64,000 nt of DNA from Lagopus muta (taxonomy: Eukaryota > Chordata > Aves > Galliformes > Phasianidae), in assembly GCF_023343835.1 (NCBI RefSeq), contig NC_064434.1, positions 18,271,505-18,335,504 on the forward strand, written 5' to 3'. Of this stretch, positions 23,801 through 32,740 are shown one piece after another. A model generated the notes under the pieces. It did no database searches, was not told the origin of the DNA, and saw nothing but the letters and a program-made list of their open reading frames with translations. The position numbers and the translations under genes are program-made. How positions within the stretch are numbered: position 1 is the stretch's first letter; each line of letters opens with the position of its first letter.

Positions 23801-23987
23801 TTTGCTCATTAAAAAAAAAAAAAAAAAAAAAAAAGAGAAAGAAAGAAAAGATTAAACTGAATTGCTAGATGAAATAAATATGCTGTTACTTACCAAAGAG
23901 GACATCTTTGCTTGTCTGAAGGAAAGAGAAGAAAACAGCTGTGAAGGCTATAGCTGCTGAAATTCCCAAAACAATTAACACCTTCAT
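853..23987 (-). CDS. TPO: Thyroid peroxidase, 5' seven coding exons (gene partial)
   Basis: TPO is the haem peroxidase at the apical membrane of thyroid follicle cells that iodinates thyroglobulin tyrosines and couples iodotyrosines using H2O2. Seven exons join in phase: 23987-23894, 22280-22196, 17240-17071, 14818-14686, 10303-10174, 7502-7296 and 1368-853. They total 1335 nt, or 445 codons, with no stop. The encoded protein starts with a hydrophobic signal peptide (residues 1 to about 22). It then has the conserved stretch [20 protein letters not shown], the distal pair Asp238-His239 in WGQYIDHD, the Ca2+ loop TSFIDAS (321-327), and Arg395/Glu398 in DSRSSEV. Numbering matches human TPO at His239 and is one lower at Arg396/Glu399. 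The proximal His, CCP, EGF and transmembrane parts lie outside the window. Myeloperoxidase and lactoperoxidase are excluded by motif wording and by the SNTG2 neighbour. Confidence 0.96.
1952..2100 (-). mobile_element. CR1 LINE fragment, decayed
   Basis: Antisense CR1 3'-region wording (GTTGGAAGAGAC, then GATCAGGTTGCTCAGAGCCC). It is strongly diverged, so an old copy. Confidence 0.65.
2592..2613. repeat. (TTTTG)n microsatellite
   Basis: About four TTTTG units in TPO intron 6. Confidence 0.8.
7296..7502 (-). CDS. TPO: TPO coding exon 6 (distal haem His)
   Basis: The exon encodes 69 codons in phase 0, beginning [19 protein letters not shown] and including [17 protein letters not shown]. It ends [15 protein letters not shown]. 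Asp238 and His239 of YIDHD are the distal acid-base His and a haem-ester Asp. The following Asp240 contributes to the Ca2+ site, by analogy with myeloperoxidase structures. The acceptor is TTTTCCCAG|GTTCGA and the donor ATAAAG|GTAAGA. Nothing is missing compared with the human segment. Confidence 0.96.
8601..8745 (-). mobile_element. CR1 LINE 3' tail
   Basis: It begins with the reverse complement of the CR1 terminal repeat (AATCATAGAATCATAAAATG), followed by GGTTGGAAGAGATC and the CACTAGATCAGGCTG block. The copy is short and 5'-truncated. Confidence 0.8.
8816..8860. repeat. Poly(A), 45 bp
   Basis: 45 consecutive A residues. The upstream DNA shows no retrogene. Confidence 0.95.
8866..8949. 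repeat. Degenerate tandem repeat
   Basis: Repeated GAAATGTAAATG / GGTGAAAAACAG words right after the poly(A). The segment GTAAATGGTGAAAAACAG occurs at both ends. Confidence 0.75.
10174..10303 (-). CDS. TPO: TPO coding exon 5
   Basis: The exon encodes [18 protein letters not shown] then [20 protein letters not shown] and VQLPL. This is the signature [25 protein letters not shown] shared by mammalian TPO and other animal peroxidases. The acceptor is TTTTTTCCCAG. The donor that keeps frame and homology is CCCCTG|GTTAGA, a weaker site but with A at +4 and G at +5. A second GT (GTATAC) lies 9 nt further on but does not keep frame with the exon 6 acceptor. Length is 130 nt. Confidence 0.92.
12473..12502. 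repeat. (CAAA)n microsatellite
   Basis: About seven CAAA units. Confidence 0.9.
14595..14655. repeat. GAAA-rich purine tract
   Basis: AAAG/GAAA repeats with two C interruptions, about 30 bp inside the donor of TPO exon 4. Confidence 0.75.
14686..14818 (-). CDS. TPO: TPO coding exon 4 (start of peroxidase domain)
   Basis: The exon encodes [20 protein letters not shown] and then [23 protein letters not shown]. It is nearly identical to the human segment before ACNNR, where the animal haem-peroxidase domain begins. Conserved cysteines in GCLPY, PKCPNNC and GAC are present, and N-I-S is a potential N-glycosylation site. The acceptor is TTTCTTACAG, the donor AACAG|GTATGT, and the length 133 nt. 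The last two bases (AG) plus G from exon 5 make the Arg of ACNNR. Confidence 0.95.
14819..17070 (-). other. TPO intron 3
   Basis: A 2.25-kb intron of unique AT-rich DNA with A-rich runs near 15950-15976 and 16209-16225 and an A/CAAA-rich patch near 16533-16571. No CR1 or coding exon was recognised. Confidence 0.8.
17071..17240 (-). CDS. TPO: TPO coding exon 3
   Basis: The exon encodes 56 full codons including [17 protein letters not shown] and [13 protein letters not shown]. This matches human GILSPAQLLSFSKLPEP...AAEIMETSIQAMK in the N-terminal region before the peroxidase fold. The acceptor is TTTTTATTATAG at 17241 and the donor is CAGCTG|GTAAAC at 17070. Phases fit: the first base completes Arg from exon 2, and the last base G joins AT of exon 4 to make Asp. 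Length is 170 nt. Confidence 0.93.
17881..18372 (-). mobile_element. CR1 LINE fragment, antisense
   Basis: It runs from the CR1 terminal repeat (AGAATCACAGAAACATAAAATG) through the 3' UTR-like block to the end of the ORF2 region (around CTGGACTCACTCCAGCAGG). It abuts a plus-strand CR1 fragment. Confidence 0.82.
18378..18990 (+). mobile_element. CR1 LINE ORF2 3' fragment
   Basis: It encodes broken pieces of CR1 reverse transcriptase: [14 protein letters not shown] near the start, then the [18 protein letters not shown] and [19 protein letters not shown] blocks. Frames are interrupted and no CR1 3' tail follows. Confidence 0.85.
21467..21555. repeat. 89-bp purine tract
   Basis: A/G only on the plus strand except one T (21531), with GGAAA/GGGGAA words. 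Directly left of a CR1 fragment. Confidence 0.9.
21611..21955 (+). mobile_element. CR1 LINE 3' fragment
   Basis: It starts at GAGCATCTCTCCTATGAGGA, runs through GGCTGAGAGAGCTGGGCTCA, and continues with the GAACAAACTGG...CACCAGGAACAC block and a CTGGATGTGGTGCAG block typical of the CR1 3' part. ORFs across it on both strands are not genes. Confidence 0.78.
22196..22280 (-). CDS. TPO: TPO coding exon 2
   Basis: The exon encodes roughly [20 protein letters not shown] and then YATQYALK plus two bases of an Arg codon. This corresponds to the human segment around LEESKRLVDTAMYATMQRN in the N-terminal propeptide region. It ends AAAAG|GTAAAA on the minus strand. The acceptor is ambiguous by 3 nt because TTGAG and GAGAAG lie in tandem. 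The first gives 85 nt (start 22280) and the second 82 nt (start 22277). Both keep frame with exon 1. The 85-nt choice puts the distal histidine at residue 239, as in human TPO. Confidence 0.88.
22281..23893 (-). other. TPO intron 1 (between coding exons 1 and 2)
   Basis: A 1.6-kb intron with AT-rich runs, a 16-bp perfect palindrome around CAGCTG (23565-23580), and a 24-bp poly(A) followed by GAAA repeats (23811-23850) about 45 bp inside the exon 1 donor. Confidence 0.8.
23811..23850. repeat. Poly(A) plus GAAA repeat
   Basis: 24 A residues followed by GAAA units. On the transcribed minus strand this is a long poly(U)/pyrimidine run near the TPO exon 1 donor. Confidence 0.9.
23894..23987 (-). 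CDS. TPO: TPO coding exon 1 (start codon and signal peptide)
   Basis: The exon encodes [20 protein letters not shown] and then [12 protein letters not shown], a typical signal peptide aligned with the human TPO N-terminus (MRALAVLSV...). It ends TTTG|GTAAGT, a strong donor, after 31 codons plus one base. The ATG at 23987-23985 sits directly after a pyrimidine-rich stretch ending CTTCTAG. That stretch reads as a very good 3' splice site, and its TAG is also an in-frame stop. The start is therefore fixed either way, and the 5' leader probably lies in a separate non-coding exon upstream (higher coordinates). Exon choice is supported by phase agreement with the next exon. Confidence 0.93.
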
Positions 23988-26900
23988 CTAGAAGAAAGAA
24001 GAGAGAACTGTTTACAAAATATATACCTTCATTTTCTAGATAATTATAAGCCATATTATAAATAATTTCTTGTGCATGGTAAGTTTTGCCATTAAATTAT
24101 ATTTGTAGCCAAATTTTTGAGTATGCTATTGAAATTTAAAATATTCATTTTTAGAAATAATTGTATTTCCTTTTTTTTTTTTTTTTTTTCCCTATTTTCA
24201 TTTCTTAGTAATTTTTTTCCCCTTTGGGAAACTTCTAGCACAAGGAGATATAACACTTTTCTTTACAGCACTATATGTTCTGAAAGCATTAGCAATGCTT
24301 AGCCTACATAACAGAAATTAAGCAATATTTTACCATTTATTTTGAACTTCTGTGTCTTAATATCATTTGATCATAATTTTGGGTTACACACAAGATAGTG
24401 AAACTGGCCAAACCAGGAATAACAAACGTCTACCAGAACTGTCTATTATTCTGTCCATGTATAACTGTAACATCAAAGCTGTACAACAAATATATTCACA
24501 TTTCAAATATGTGCTACATTTTCCATTTCAGTACACTGGTTTGCTGGTAGCTTTTACAGCAGTGCAAATACATATAGAAATTATCCAAGAAGCAATATTT
24601 TTCACATGCTATATTCTGATAATAAAGAAAACAATAAATTAACACATCAACGAAAAATTTGGGGTACTAGTATAAACCAAAGGAAGTCAATGTGAAGGTA
24701 CCCCTTATTTTCCACAAGTTAATATGATGAAGTTGCTCTGGAAAATGGCAAGAAAAGTTTCATAGTCTGACCTTTTGTCTGCTGAGCAGAAGATCTTCCA
24801 CAGTTCTGTACTTTATTGATGGCAGTAACTCTTCTGAAATATTAAGGTGAAGTACTTTCCTGGGGCCCAGCCTACTCTATCAGCTTGATGCAGTGCTACT
24901 CACTCAAGCTTCATAAATTTTTTTGCAACAGTACTCTCACACAGTGCAGAAACTGAGGTTCTGATGTTAGAGCTTCACTTGCTTATTTTTTCCTGTTAAT
25001 AAGCAAACCTCTGTAGTAATTTCTGATATTAGATTTCCTTTAAAAGGAAATGCAAACAAAATTTACTGAAGTACTTCCTGGGTAGTTTTCATTAGTTCAC
25101 TTTGTCAATAAGCTTGGAAAAGAAGGTAAAGCTGTGTCCTATTTTGTCTTTTCTGTTATTGACTCTTTACCAAAATGATCTTTATTTCCTCTGCTGATAG
25201 CCCCTGGGTTGCCTACCAAGTTTCTTGAATGACCATTTACTTTGTATTGTTCTCTTGAGCAATTTATTTTACATTTCCAAGGCTGCTTGCTTTTATTTAT
25301 ATTTTTTTTAGCACCATTGTTTCTGCTAATGTCAACATTTTGACCTAAGTTGATTTTTTTTGTTTGTTTATCATTTCCTATTTAGTCAGAGAGATCAAAT
25401 TCAGCCCTAGAATCAGGATTGAGATTTCCATTTCATTTTTGCTCGTCTTTACAGGGAAATCACAAGGTGGAGCCAAAGATCAGTGCTTTCCTCTTTGCTG
25501 CGGGTAATAAGTAGAGGCTGAGTAGCAGGGAGCATCCTGAAACTTCTGTACATCATGTATGGTGACTGAAGAAAACTCATGAACATGGGAACAGGTTGGA
25601 AGCAAAACACAAGGCTGTTTTATAGCAAACTTAAATAATATAACCATAATCCTATTCGCTGCATGAATAAATGGACTCATATGAAAAGAAAGTGGAGAGT
25701 AAAGGGAAAGACCCTCTCTGAATAAGTGGGCTTCTGCTACTTAGATGGGGGCCTTTTCCTTACACAAGAAAATGCAAAGAAGATTGACTTTTAACATGGC
25801 ACAGCAAAACACTGTGAAAAGCAGATAAATTCCAAACTTCCAAAAGAATAAAGAGCTTTTAACTATCTCTTTTCATATACTTCACAAGTATCATGGGTCT
25901 CATTTCTGAGAATTGCAGGACTTTCTTAACATGTAAAAATGGGCCTGCTTTTCTTCCCAATTCCAGTCAAAAATTGCAGCTTTTTTGAAGAGTTCAAAAA
26001 GATCTTCCCTAACATTTTAGTTAGAATCTTAACCTTTGCTCATTTGTTACACTTGAAGTACTGGTAAGCTTTGGACTGTATTTTGTTACCAGCAGCAAAT
26101 TGATCTATGAGGAAAAACATGAATGGCAATATCTATGTTGCCTCTTTTGATGAAAATATAAATACAATTTGTATCATAACTAATTTTTTTAGAGAGTTTT
26201 AAATATTTATCTGTCCTCTGAGTCTCAATCATGGCTTTACTTAGAAAATATAGGAAGTCTTTATTACATTGGATCAGTACAGGTAGGTGCGGATATATTC
26301 TCATTCTAATTGTAGCTCATTCAGAATCCTGTTATTGTAAACTGCCAAAAGAGAATTTATTGGCTTAAGAACAACTTCAGTTTTTGAATCCAAGAGTCAT
26401 ATATTGCCTACATTTCAGTGAAGATTAGTTGGATAAACATCTTGCTGAATGAATCCCTCTTATTCAGAACCTCCCATTAATCACTCGTCTTCAACCTTTA
26501 TTATGTCATACCTTTCTGTTCAGCAGTGACTGCACAGATCAACGACTGTCTAAACATGAAAGACAAGTATAAAACAAGACTTATGTTAAACATCACTGTT
26601 GAAAAAAGCAGCAGTGAATCCTAACAGCTAACAGCATTAGCACTTAGGTTTTAAATTAACAAACACATTCAATTTATTACATTTCCAAGATTTGAATTTG
26701 TACATGAAGAGCAGTATTGTGTATATTTGTGTTCTTAAAAATTAAAGACCTACAAGCTAAATCCTTGAGCTGTTAATAAAAAAATAAATTCAGTTCAAGG
26801 AAACACCTGTAAGCAAAAGAATTCGGGATTATTCACACATACAAATTTCTGCAGCCTTACAACATTACTCAAAATGAATATTCCATAATCAAAATATTAT

Positions 26901-29333
26901 GCAATTTCAACTGATGTTTTATACAGGGAACAAGCATTTATCTAACCTTAGAAAGGCTCCAATATTTGCACTGTAACAGCCTATTGCCTTTCCAGGCTCT
27001 CTCAGGCATTATCAGTCCTTACAAGCATTGAGTTAGAATGAGAGACCTCCAAGATAAATCTGGGCAGCCACAGAAACTATTTTTGATAACAGAAAACAGT
27101 ATTTTTCAGCATTTAGTAGCAATCTTAGGATCTAGCATGGTAAGAAGGTGGGTGTCTAAATTGTAATAGAAAAATTAGTCTCTGATATCTCTGCTTATTA
27201 AAATTCTATGAATGCTTTTGCAGAGGAGAGGCGAAAAGTATAACTATAAGAGGCTCCAATAGAAACAGTTTTGCCTATGTTCCAGCTTAGCATTGTACAA
27301 ATAGCAACAATCAGCCTCATCCCAGTTAATTCAGCAAAGTGTTACAAAGCCAAAAAAAAATATAAGGTGAAAGAAAAGATTACAAGGAGAGTTTACCAGT
27401 TTCACTGATACCTTGACTTTAGGCAACCTGGGACTCCAAGAAGAATCTACAAAGGTAAATTAGGCTTCTGAGGAGAGTCTACTCCATTCCTTGTGTCTGA
27501 ACTTACAGCAAGCTTGCATATCATTATGTGAAAACGCTACCTTAACTAAAGAGCAAATTATGATTTATGTGGAAGCATGTGGAACAGATGAACTATATTT
27601 TAAGATATATATACTGAGAAGGTCTAAAATGCAATGGCATGAATCACAAAAGTCTTTATTTTTAAAATGCAACAGAAAAATCATTTTTCATCTTGATAAA
27701 GCATTGATTTCATGAAATTCAGTCTCTTTCAGACATCTTAAGGGAAACTTAATGGCAGGATTTCTAACTTCTTATAATTAATGGCCTTCTTGCAGAGACC
27801 ACAGAAGTATCATATAATGAAGGTGATGGCTTGGATTTAGGGATGGTGTGTAAATACATCATATGTCATGTAGTCATAAAGCTGATCAAGTATTAACAAG
27901 GTAAATATCATGATCTTTTGTAATTTAAAAATAATGTGGTCTTATGAAGACAAAAACAATGACCACGAAATACAATTACAGCAGAAAAGTTTTGGTATAT
28001 TGCCAGTGAATGAAAGTTAGTGTGATTAGCCACAAATCCACAAGAGGATTTAAGACCCCAGAAGGAAAATTTAGAAGTGCTGGTGCTGAAAGTGATTTAT
28101 TGCTGTATTTAAAGTGCATAGAGCTGGGCAGTATTCCTGTCCTCCTTTTCTAGTGCTTTGCAATGAGTGAAATATTCACAGAAGTCCCTGTGGGAGCTTT
28201 GACATATAGATCTCTCATGGCTGAAGATCTGCCAATAACAACGGAACTTTGTCCAATGTCTTTCATCTTCTACCTCCCAACACTGAGTTACTGTGAAAAT
28301 TCTAGCAGTGGCAGCACACTTTCATTCTGTACCCATCACATGAAAGAACAAAAAAAGATGTGTGTAGTAGTAAAAGTACTCAAGTAAAGGACAGAGATAC
28401 CTATAAAAGGAGAAGAATGAGGAATCCTGACTGGACAGAGGCTATAATTTTGAGTGAGGAGAGAGAATGCTATAGCATGAAACTTGTTTTATGCTATAAT
28501 TATGATTCTTGGCAGTTCTTACTAGCTGCATCAGGAGTCAATATGATGGCATTAGTGCATCCTATTTGGAAGAACCTTATTGTCTCTCCACACTGTACAA
28601 AAAGCCTCAGCTTTGCTTGGCTAGATACCTTTCCTTAGACAGTGCAACTGTCAAGTTTGTGTTATCAACATTATGAATAAGAATCCACGGGCAAAAGTAT
28701 TTTATTAAATTGAAATAACAGTGCTTGAACTCAACACCACACTTAAAATATTTTCTACTGTTCTGCCTTACTGAATTGCCTGGTAGGTTTCCTAAGCGTG
28801 GCACTGACTTTCCAAATTTATTATTTCATTTGTAATTAATTTTTTTATAAATTGAAAGATTATGGCAATGGTGAATATTAGCAGAAAAAAAGAAATTTTT
28901 TCGGAGATGGAATTGTCAAACAGTTTGTAGAAAGAGGTATTAAAAAGAAACAGACATTGAAAAATTAGATTTCTATTTGGTAAATGAAGCAATAAAAATA
29001 TTTTCACAATATGGCTACCAGCTCAATAAATAGATTGTTCAGTAGACACATCCTACATTATAAAAAACATTTTATAAATTGAAAAACACACTATAAATCT
29101 GAAGAAATACTCTTGAACTGTTTTCAGCTAAGTTCATATTCACTTGAGTAAATGTGCATGCTTCTGAATCAGTCTCTAGTTTTTTGTTGGTCTGTCACAA
29201 ATCAGGAAAGTAAATGATCTGCAGAAGTTCAACTAAACATTCTCCACCAATTAAGAGGTCACACAACACCACTCTGGGACATTTAGTGTTCAAGTGTATC
29301 TTACGAATGTGTAATATAAACATCTTGGCTATC

Positions 29334-29341
29334 TGACGTCA
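29334..29341. promoter_or_regulatory. Perfect CRE palindrome, candidate
   Basis: TGACGTCA followed at once by CGTCA, giving a full and a half cAMP-response element overlapping. It lies about 5.3 kb upstream of the TPO start codon. TPO is a TSH/cAMP-responsive gene. A function here is inference. Confidence 0.3.
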
Positions 29342-29440
29342 CGTCAAGGTTCCACTGAACTTGAGCTGTTGATTTTAATGTCCTGCTGAGTTTGAAGTAT
29401 TCTGTAGCTTAATATATGTTTTAGAAAATTCTCAGACTGC

Positions 29441-29478
29441 AAAAAAAACAAAACAAAACAAAACAAACCAACCAACAA
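29441..29478. repeat. (CAAAA)n/(CAAAC)n microsatellite
   Basis: A-run followed by CAAAA and CCAA units. Confidence 0.8.
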
Positions 29479-31183
29479 GTAGTGCTATAGGAAAAATGAA
29501 CATGACAAATATTGGGCTCTCAGCATGAAATGTTAACTAATGAAAAAGAATGAAAATAATCATATTTAAATGAATATTAAAAAGAATCAAACATTAAACA
29601 AAGAATGGTTCAAGCAGTTGAAGAGATGAGAGAGCCAATGTCTACGCGTATATATAATATTATGTAGGTCTACACATAAAATTACATGGAAATAGTCACA
29701 GTAAAATAACTCATTTTTCACTAAGGTCTCCATCACCTAAATGAGGCAAAAAATAATGAGGCACTGTGTTAGACTGATAAATCCAGCTACTCCTCCTATT
29801 TTAACTTCTAGCTTAACATAAACTCCGTAGCAGCGTGTGGGCTGGTATTTATTATGGGCAACCTGAGACAAAATGACAAATCAGCTGATCTGCTCATGTG
29901 TATATTGCCGTAAACCATCTGGACATTTTTGCATACTTGTAATATCTTTTTTTTTTCTTTTTTTTTTTTTTTCTAAAAACATATCCCATATTTGTTTCTT
30001 TGTCATTTAATCTTGAAGTTCAATCACTATTGATAGCAAGACAAATCTGTGCCCTAGTCAGCTGAATGGTATTTAACAGCAGTACTGTTCACCTCCTAAG
30101 AGGATGATAGTTCCCCTCAGAAATAACTAAATGCATTAATGAGAGATAAACACTCTGTAGAAATGTTGTTTGATGGGAAGCAACACTTCCGGGTGCTTTT
30201 TGTTAGCATAGTCTTAAAGTAAGTATGCCATAATATAATTTGTACTGTGCTATATTTCAGCATCTAGATACTCTTTAGATCTTTTTTCTGGTTTTCAATA
30301 ATACCATCAAGGATCAAAGAGCTTCTTATAATCTAAAAGACATGGGTGTCTTTCACTGGTAAATACTACCAATGTTATGTATAGGAGTTTGTACATCAAC
30401 ACTGGAGCGTCTGGTACTGAAAGCTACTTCTGCTAAATTAAATGTAGCTGGGATATTATATAGCCTTCACCTGTGCTAGTGGAACTCCCCAATCAGGAGA
30501 TATGTATCTAAACTGCCTGTAACAAACCTTACTAATTCTGCAGGCATGCCTATAGGCTATTTAATGTGTGAGAAAAAACTGTACCAGAGATGATTTTCAG
30601 AATTATAACACAAAGATATGCAGACCCTCTGAAGATTTCCTGCTAAGGTTTAATTTACTAGCATTGAAGTAAGAAAAGGATCTTCCATAGGGAAACAAGT
30701 TGAGAATCAATCAATCTCTCTATACAGTTTTTCAGTATGATTGAATGCCACGGAAGACAGAAGTATCTCAGACTCCTCCCTGTGTGGTGGAATATACTAT
30801 TATAACATTCCTAGGCTTTCCTGATGCCTTCTAAGACAAAATGAGCTTTTCAGAACTCTAATGGGAGTACACGGTTAATCAGTTCCAGTTGGGTATTCAA
30901 ATAAGGGGACACCACATGATAGGACCAGGAGATAGCTGGTGATGTGACAAAGATAATGAAGTACCTTTGAAGAACTATGAACAAGAAGTCACTCTTCTGC
31001 AGACAGAGTAGAAAATACTAAGCAGAGTCTGAAATCCTGTGCATAACTCAAACAGATGATTATAATCTTCATACATCATTTAAAACCAAATAATATGATG
31101 ACACCAAGTAATTTTTCTTAATATACACAAATCTAGAAATGATGTTCTCTTTTTTTTCCCCCAACACACAGAGAAGTTTACAT

Positions 31184-32165
31184 CATAGAATGGCCTGGGT
31201 TGAAAAGGACCACAATGATCATCTAGTTTCAACCCCCCTGCTATGTGCAGTGTCGCCACCCACCAGACCAGGCTGCCCAGAGCCACATCCAGCCTGGCCT
31301 TGAATGCTTCCAGGGATGGGGCATCCACAACCTCCTTGGGCAAACTGTTCCAGTGTGTCACCAGCCTCCATGTGAAAAAACTTCCTCCTAATATCTAACC
31401 TAATGTCTCAGTTTAAAACCATTCCCCCTTGTCCTATCACTTTAAAACTATTCCCCCTTGTCCTATCACTATCCATCCTTATAAACAGCTGTACCAGTAC
31501 TTGAAGGCAGCGTATAAACAGGAGAGGGAAGGCCACAATGAGGTCTCCCTTGAGCCTTCTCCAAGCTAAACAAGCCCAGTTCCCTCAACATTTCCTCATA
31601 GGAGAAGTGCTCCAGCCCTCTGATCATCTTAGTGGCCCTCCTCTGGACCTGTTCCAAGAGCTCCACATCCTTCCTGGACACAGTGCTGCAGATGGGACTT
31701 TACAAGAGCCAAGTAGAGGGGCACAATCACCTCTCTCTCCCTGCTGGCCACCCGTTTGTTAATGCAGCCCAGAACACAGTTGGCTTTCCAGCTGCAAGCA
31801 CACATCGCTGACTCATGTCCAGCTTCTCATCCACCAGGACCCCAAAGTCCTTCTCTGCAGGACTTCTCTCAAGGAGATCTCCTCCCAGTTTGTATAAATT
31901 GGAAGGTTTGTATAACCTGGAATTGCCCCAACCCAAGTGTAACACCCTACAGTTGGCCTTATTGAATCTCATTAGGTTTTCATGTGCCCACTTCTCCAGC
32001 CTGTCCAGGTCCCTCTGGATGGCTTCCCTTCGTTCCAACGTATCGACTGTACTGCTCAGCTTGCTGTCATCCGCGAACTTGCTGAGGCTGCACTTGATGC
32101 CATCATCTGTCATTGATGAAGATGTTGAAAAGCACTGGTCCCAAGACCAACCCCCATTACTGAAA
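31184..32165 (-). mobile_element. CR1 LINE, 5'-truncated, about 1 kb
   Basis: Antisense CR1 from the 3' end (CATAGAATGGCCTGGGTTG) into the reverse transcriptase domain. The minus-strand reading shows the catalytic box KFADDSKL, then [36 protein letters not shown] and [18 protein letters not shown], split over frames. A 29-bp block is duplicated at 31412-31469. The 5' end stops just before the LTR-like block. Confidence 0.9.
31412..31469. repeat. 29-bp tandem duplication inside CR1
   Basis: Two adjacent 29-bp units (31412-31440 and 31441-31469) differ at one base (AAAACC versus AAAACT). Other CR1 copies have this block once. Confidence 0.9.
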
Positions 32166-32183
32166 GGTGAGATGGGCCCCATA

Positions 32184-32740
32184 AGTGAAAGTAAAAAGAC
32201 AAATAGTCTTCACAGTGACTGAGAATAAGGGGGGTGAAGGGGAATAGTTAGAGATAGTTTATAGAAGTAAGAATGTAGAGCTTGTTAGAAAATAATTGAT
32301 GGCAGACACCGAGTCTGGGATAGTGAGGGGGATGAAGGCCATACCGATAAGGTTTGAGAACAGCCAGAGGACATTTGGGAGGGAGGTGATTAGATGTTCA
32401 TAGGGCAAGAAGAAACTGGTTTGGGGGGATGCCCCCCTGAAAGGTCAGAAGTTTACAGCAAGAAAGGTCAGAAGCCTTTGTGAGAAAGACAACAAATCGT
32501 CATCCCACGACCCACTACGCACGCGCAAGAGGGGAGGGTCTGCATGCTAATGAACTCTTGGGGGTGTAATGAATATGTATCTGAATTCTAAGAAAACTAT
32601 TGATTATGTATTAGTTTGTCCTATATCTGTAGCATGATTTTTCCTGGTAACTTGTGACCTGGTGGAGGCAATGCACATTCTCACAGGTTATTTATTCTGA
32701 AGTCTAACTGTAACAGATAAACACAGTGGTCTCATGGCCT
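32184..32740. mobile_element. Probable solo LTR of an avian endogenous retrovirus
   Basis: About 550 bp unlike its AT-rich surroundings. It has a direct repeat of GAAAGGTCAGAAG (32439 and 32463), a G6/C6 hairpin (32423-32437), a CG-bearing block CACTACGCACGCGCAAGAGG and an octamer-like ATGCTAAT. The end GATAAACACA resembles an LTR terminus. No internal retroviral genes and no clear target-site duplication were found, so orientation and exact ends are uncertain. It could also be another repeat type. Confidence 0.45.

Larger units (their letters stand above)
23988..31183. other. TPO 5' flank / intergenic
   Basis: Seven kilobases upstream of the TPO start codon. Because the ATG abuts a splice acceptor, a non-coding TPO first exon and promoter should lie somewhere here or further right. 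A TATA-like box with a downstream donor is visible at 26512-26574 and a perfect CRE at 29334-29341. Simple repeats: poly(T) 24171-24189, CAAAA/CAAAC 29441-29478, T-rich 29947-29972. No protein-coding exon was recognised. Confidence 0.65.

Noticed and set aside
31727..32222. ORFs of 151 (minus) and 135 (plus) codons
   Set aside because: The minus ORF is a CR1 reverse-transcriptase remnant. The plus ORF is its antisense shadow.
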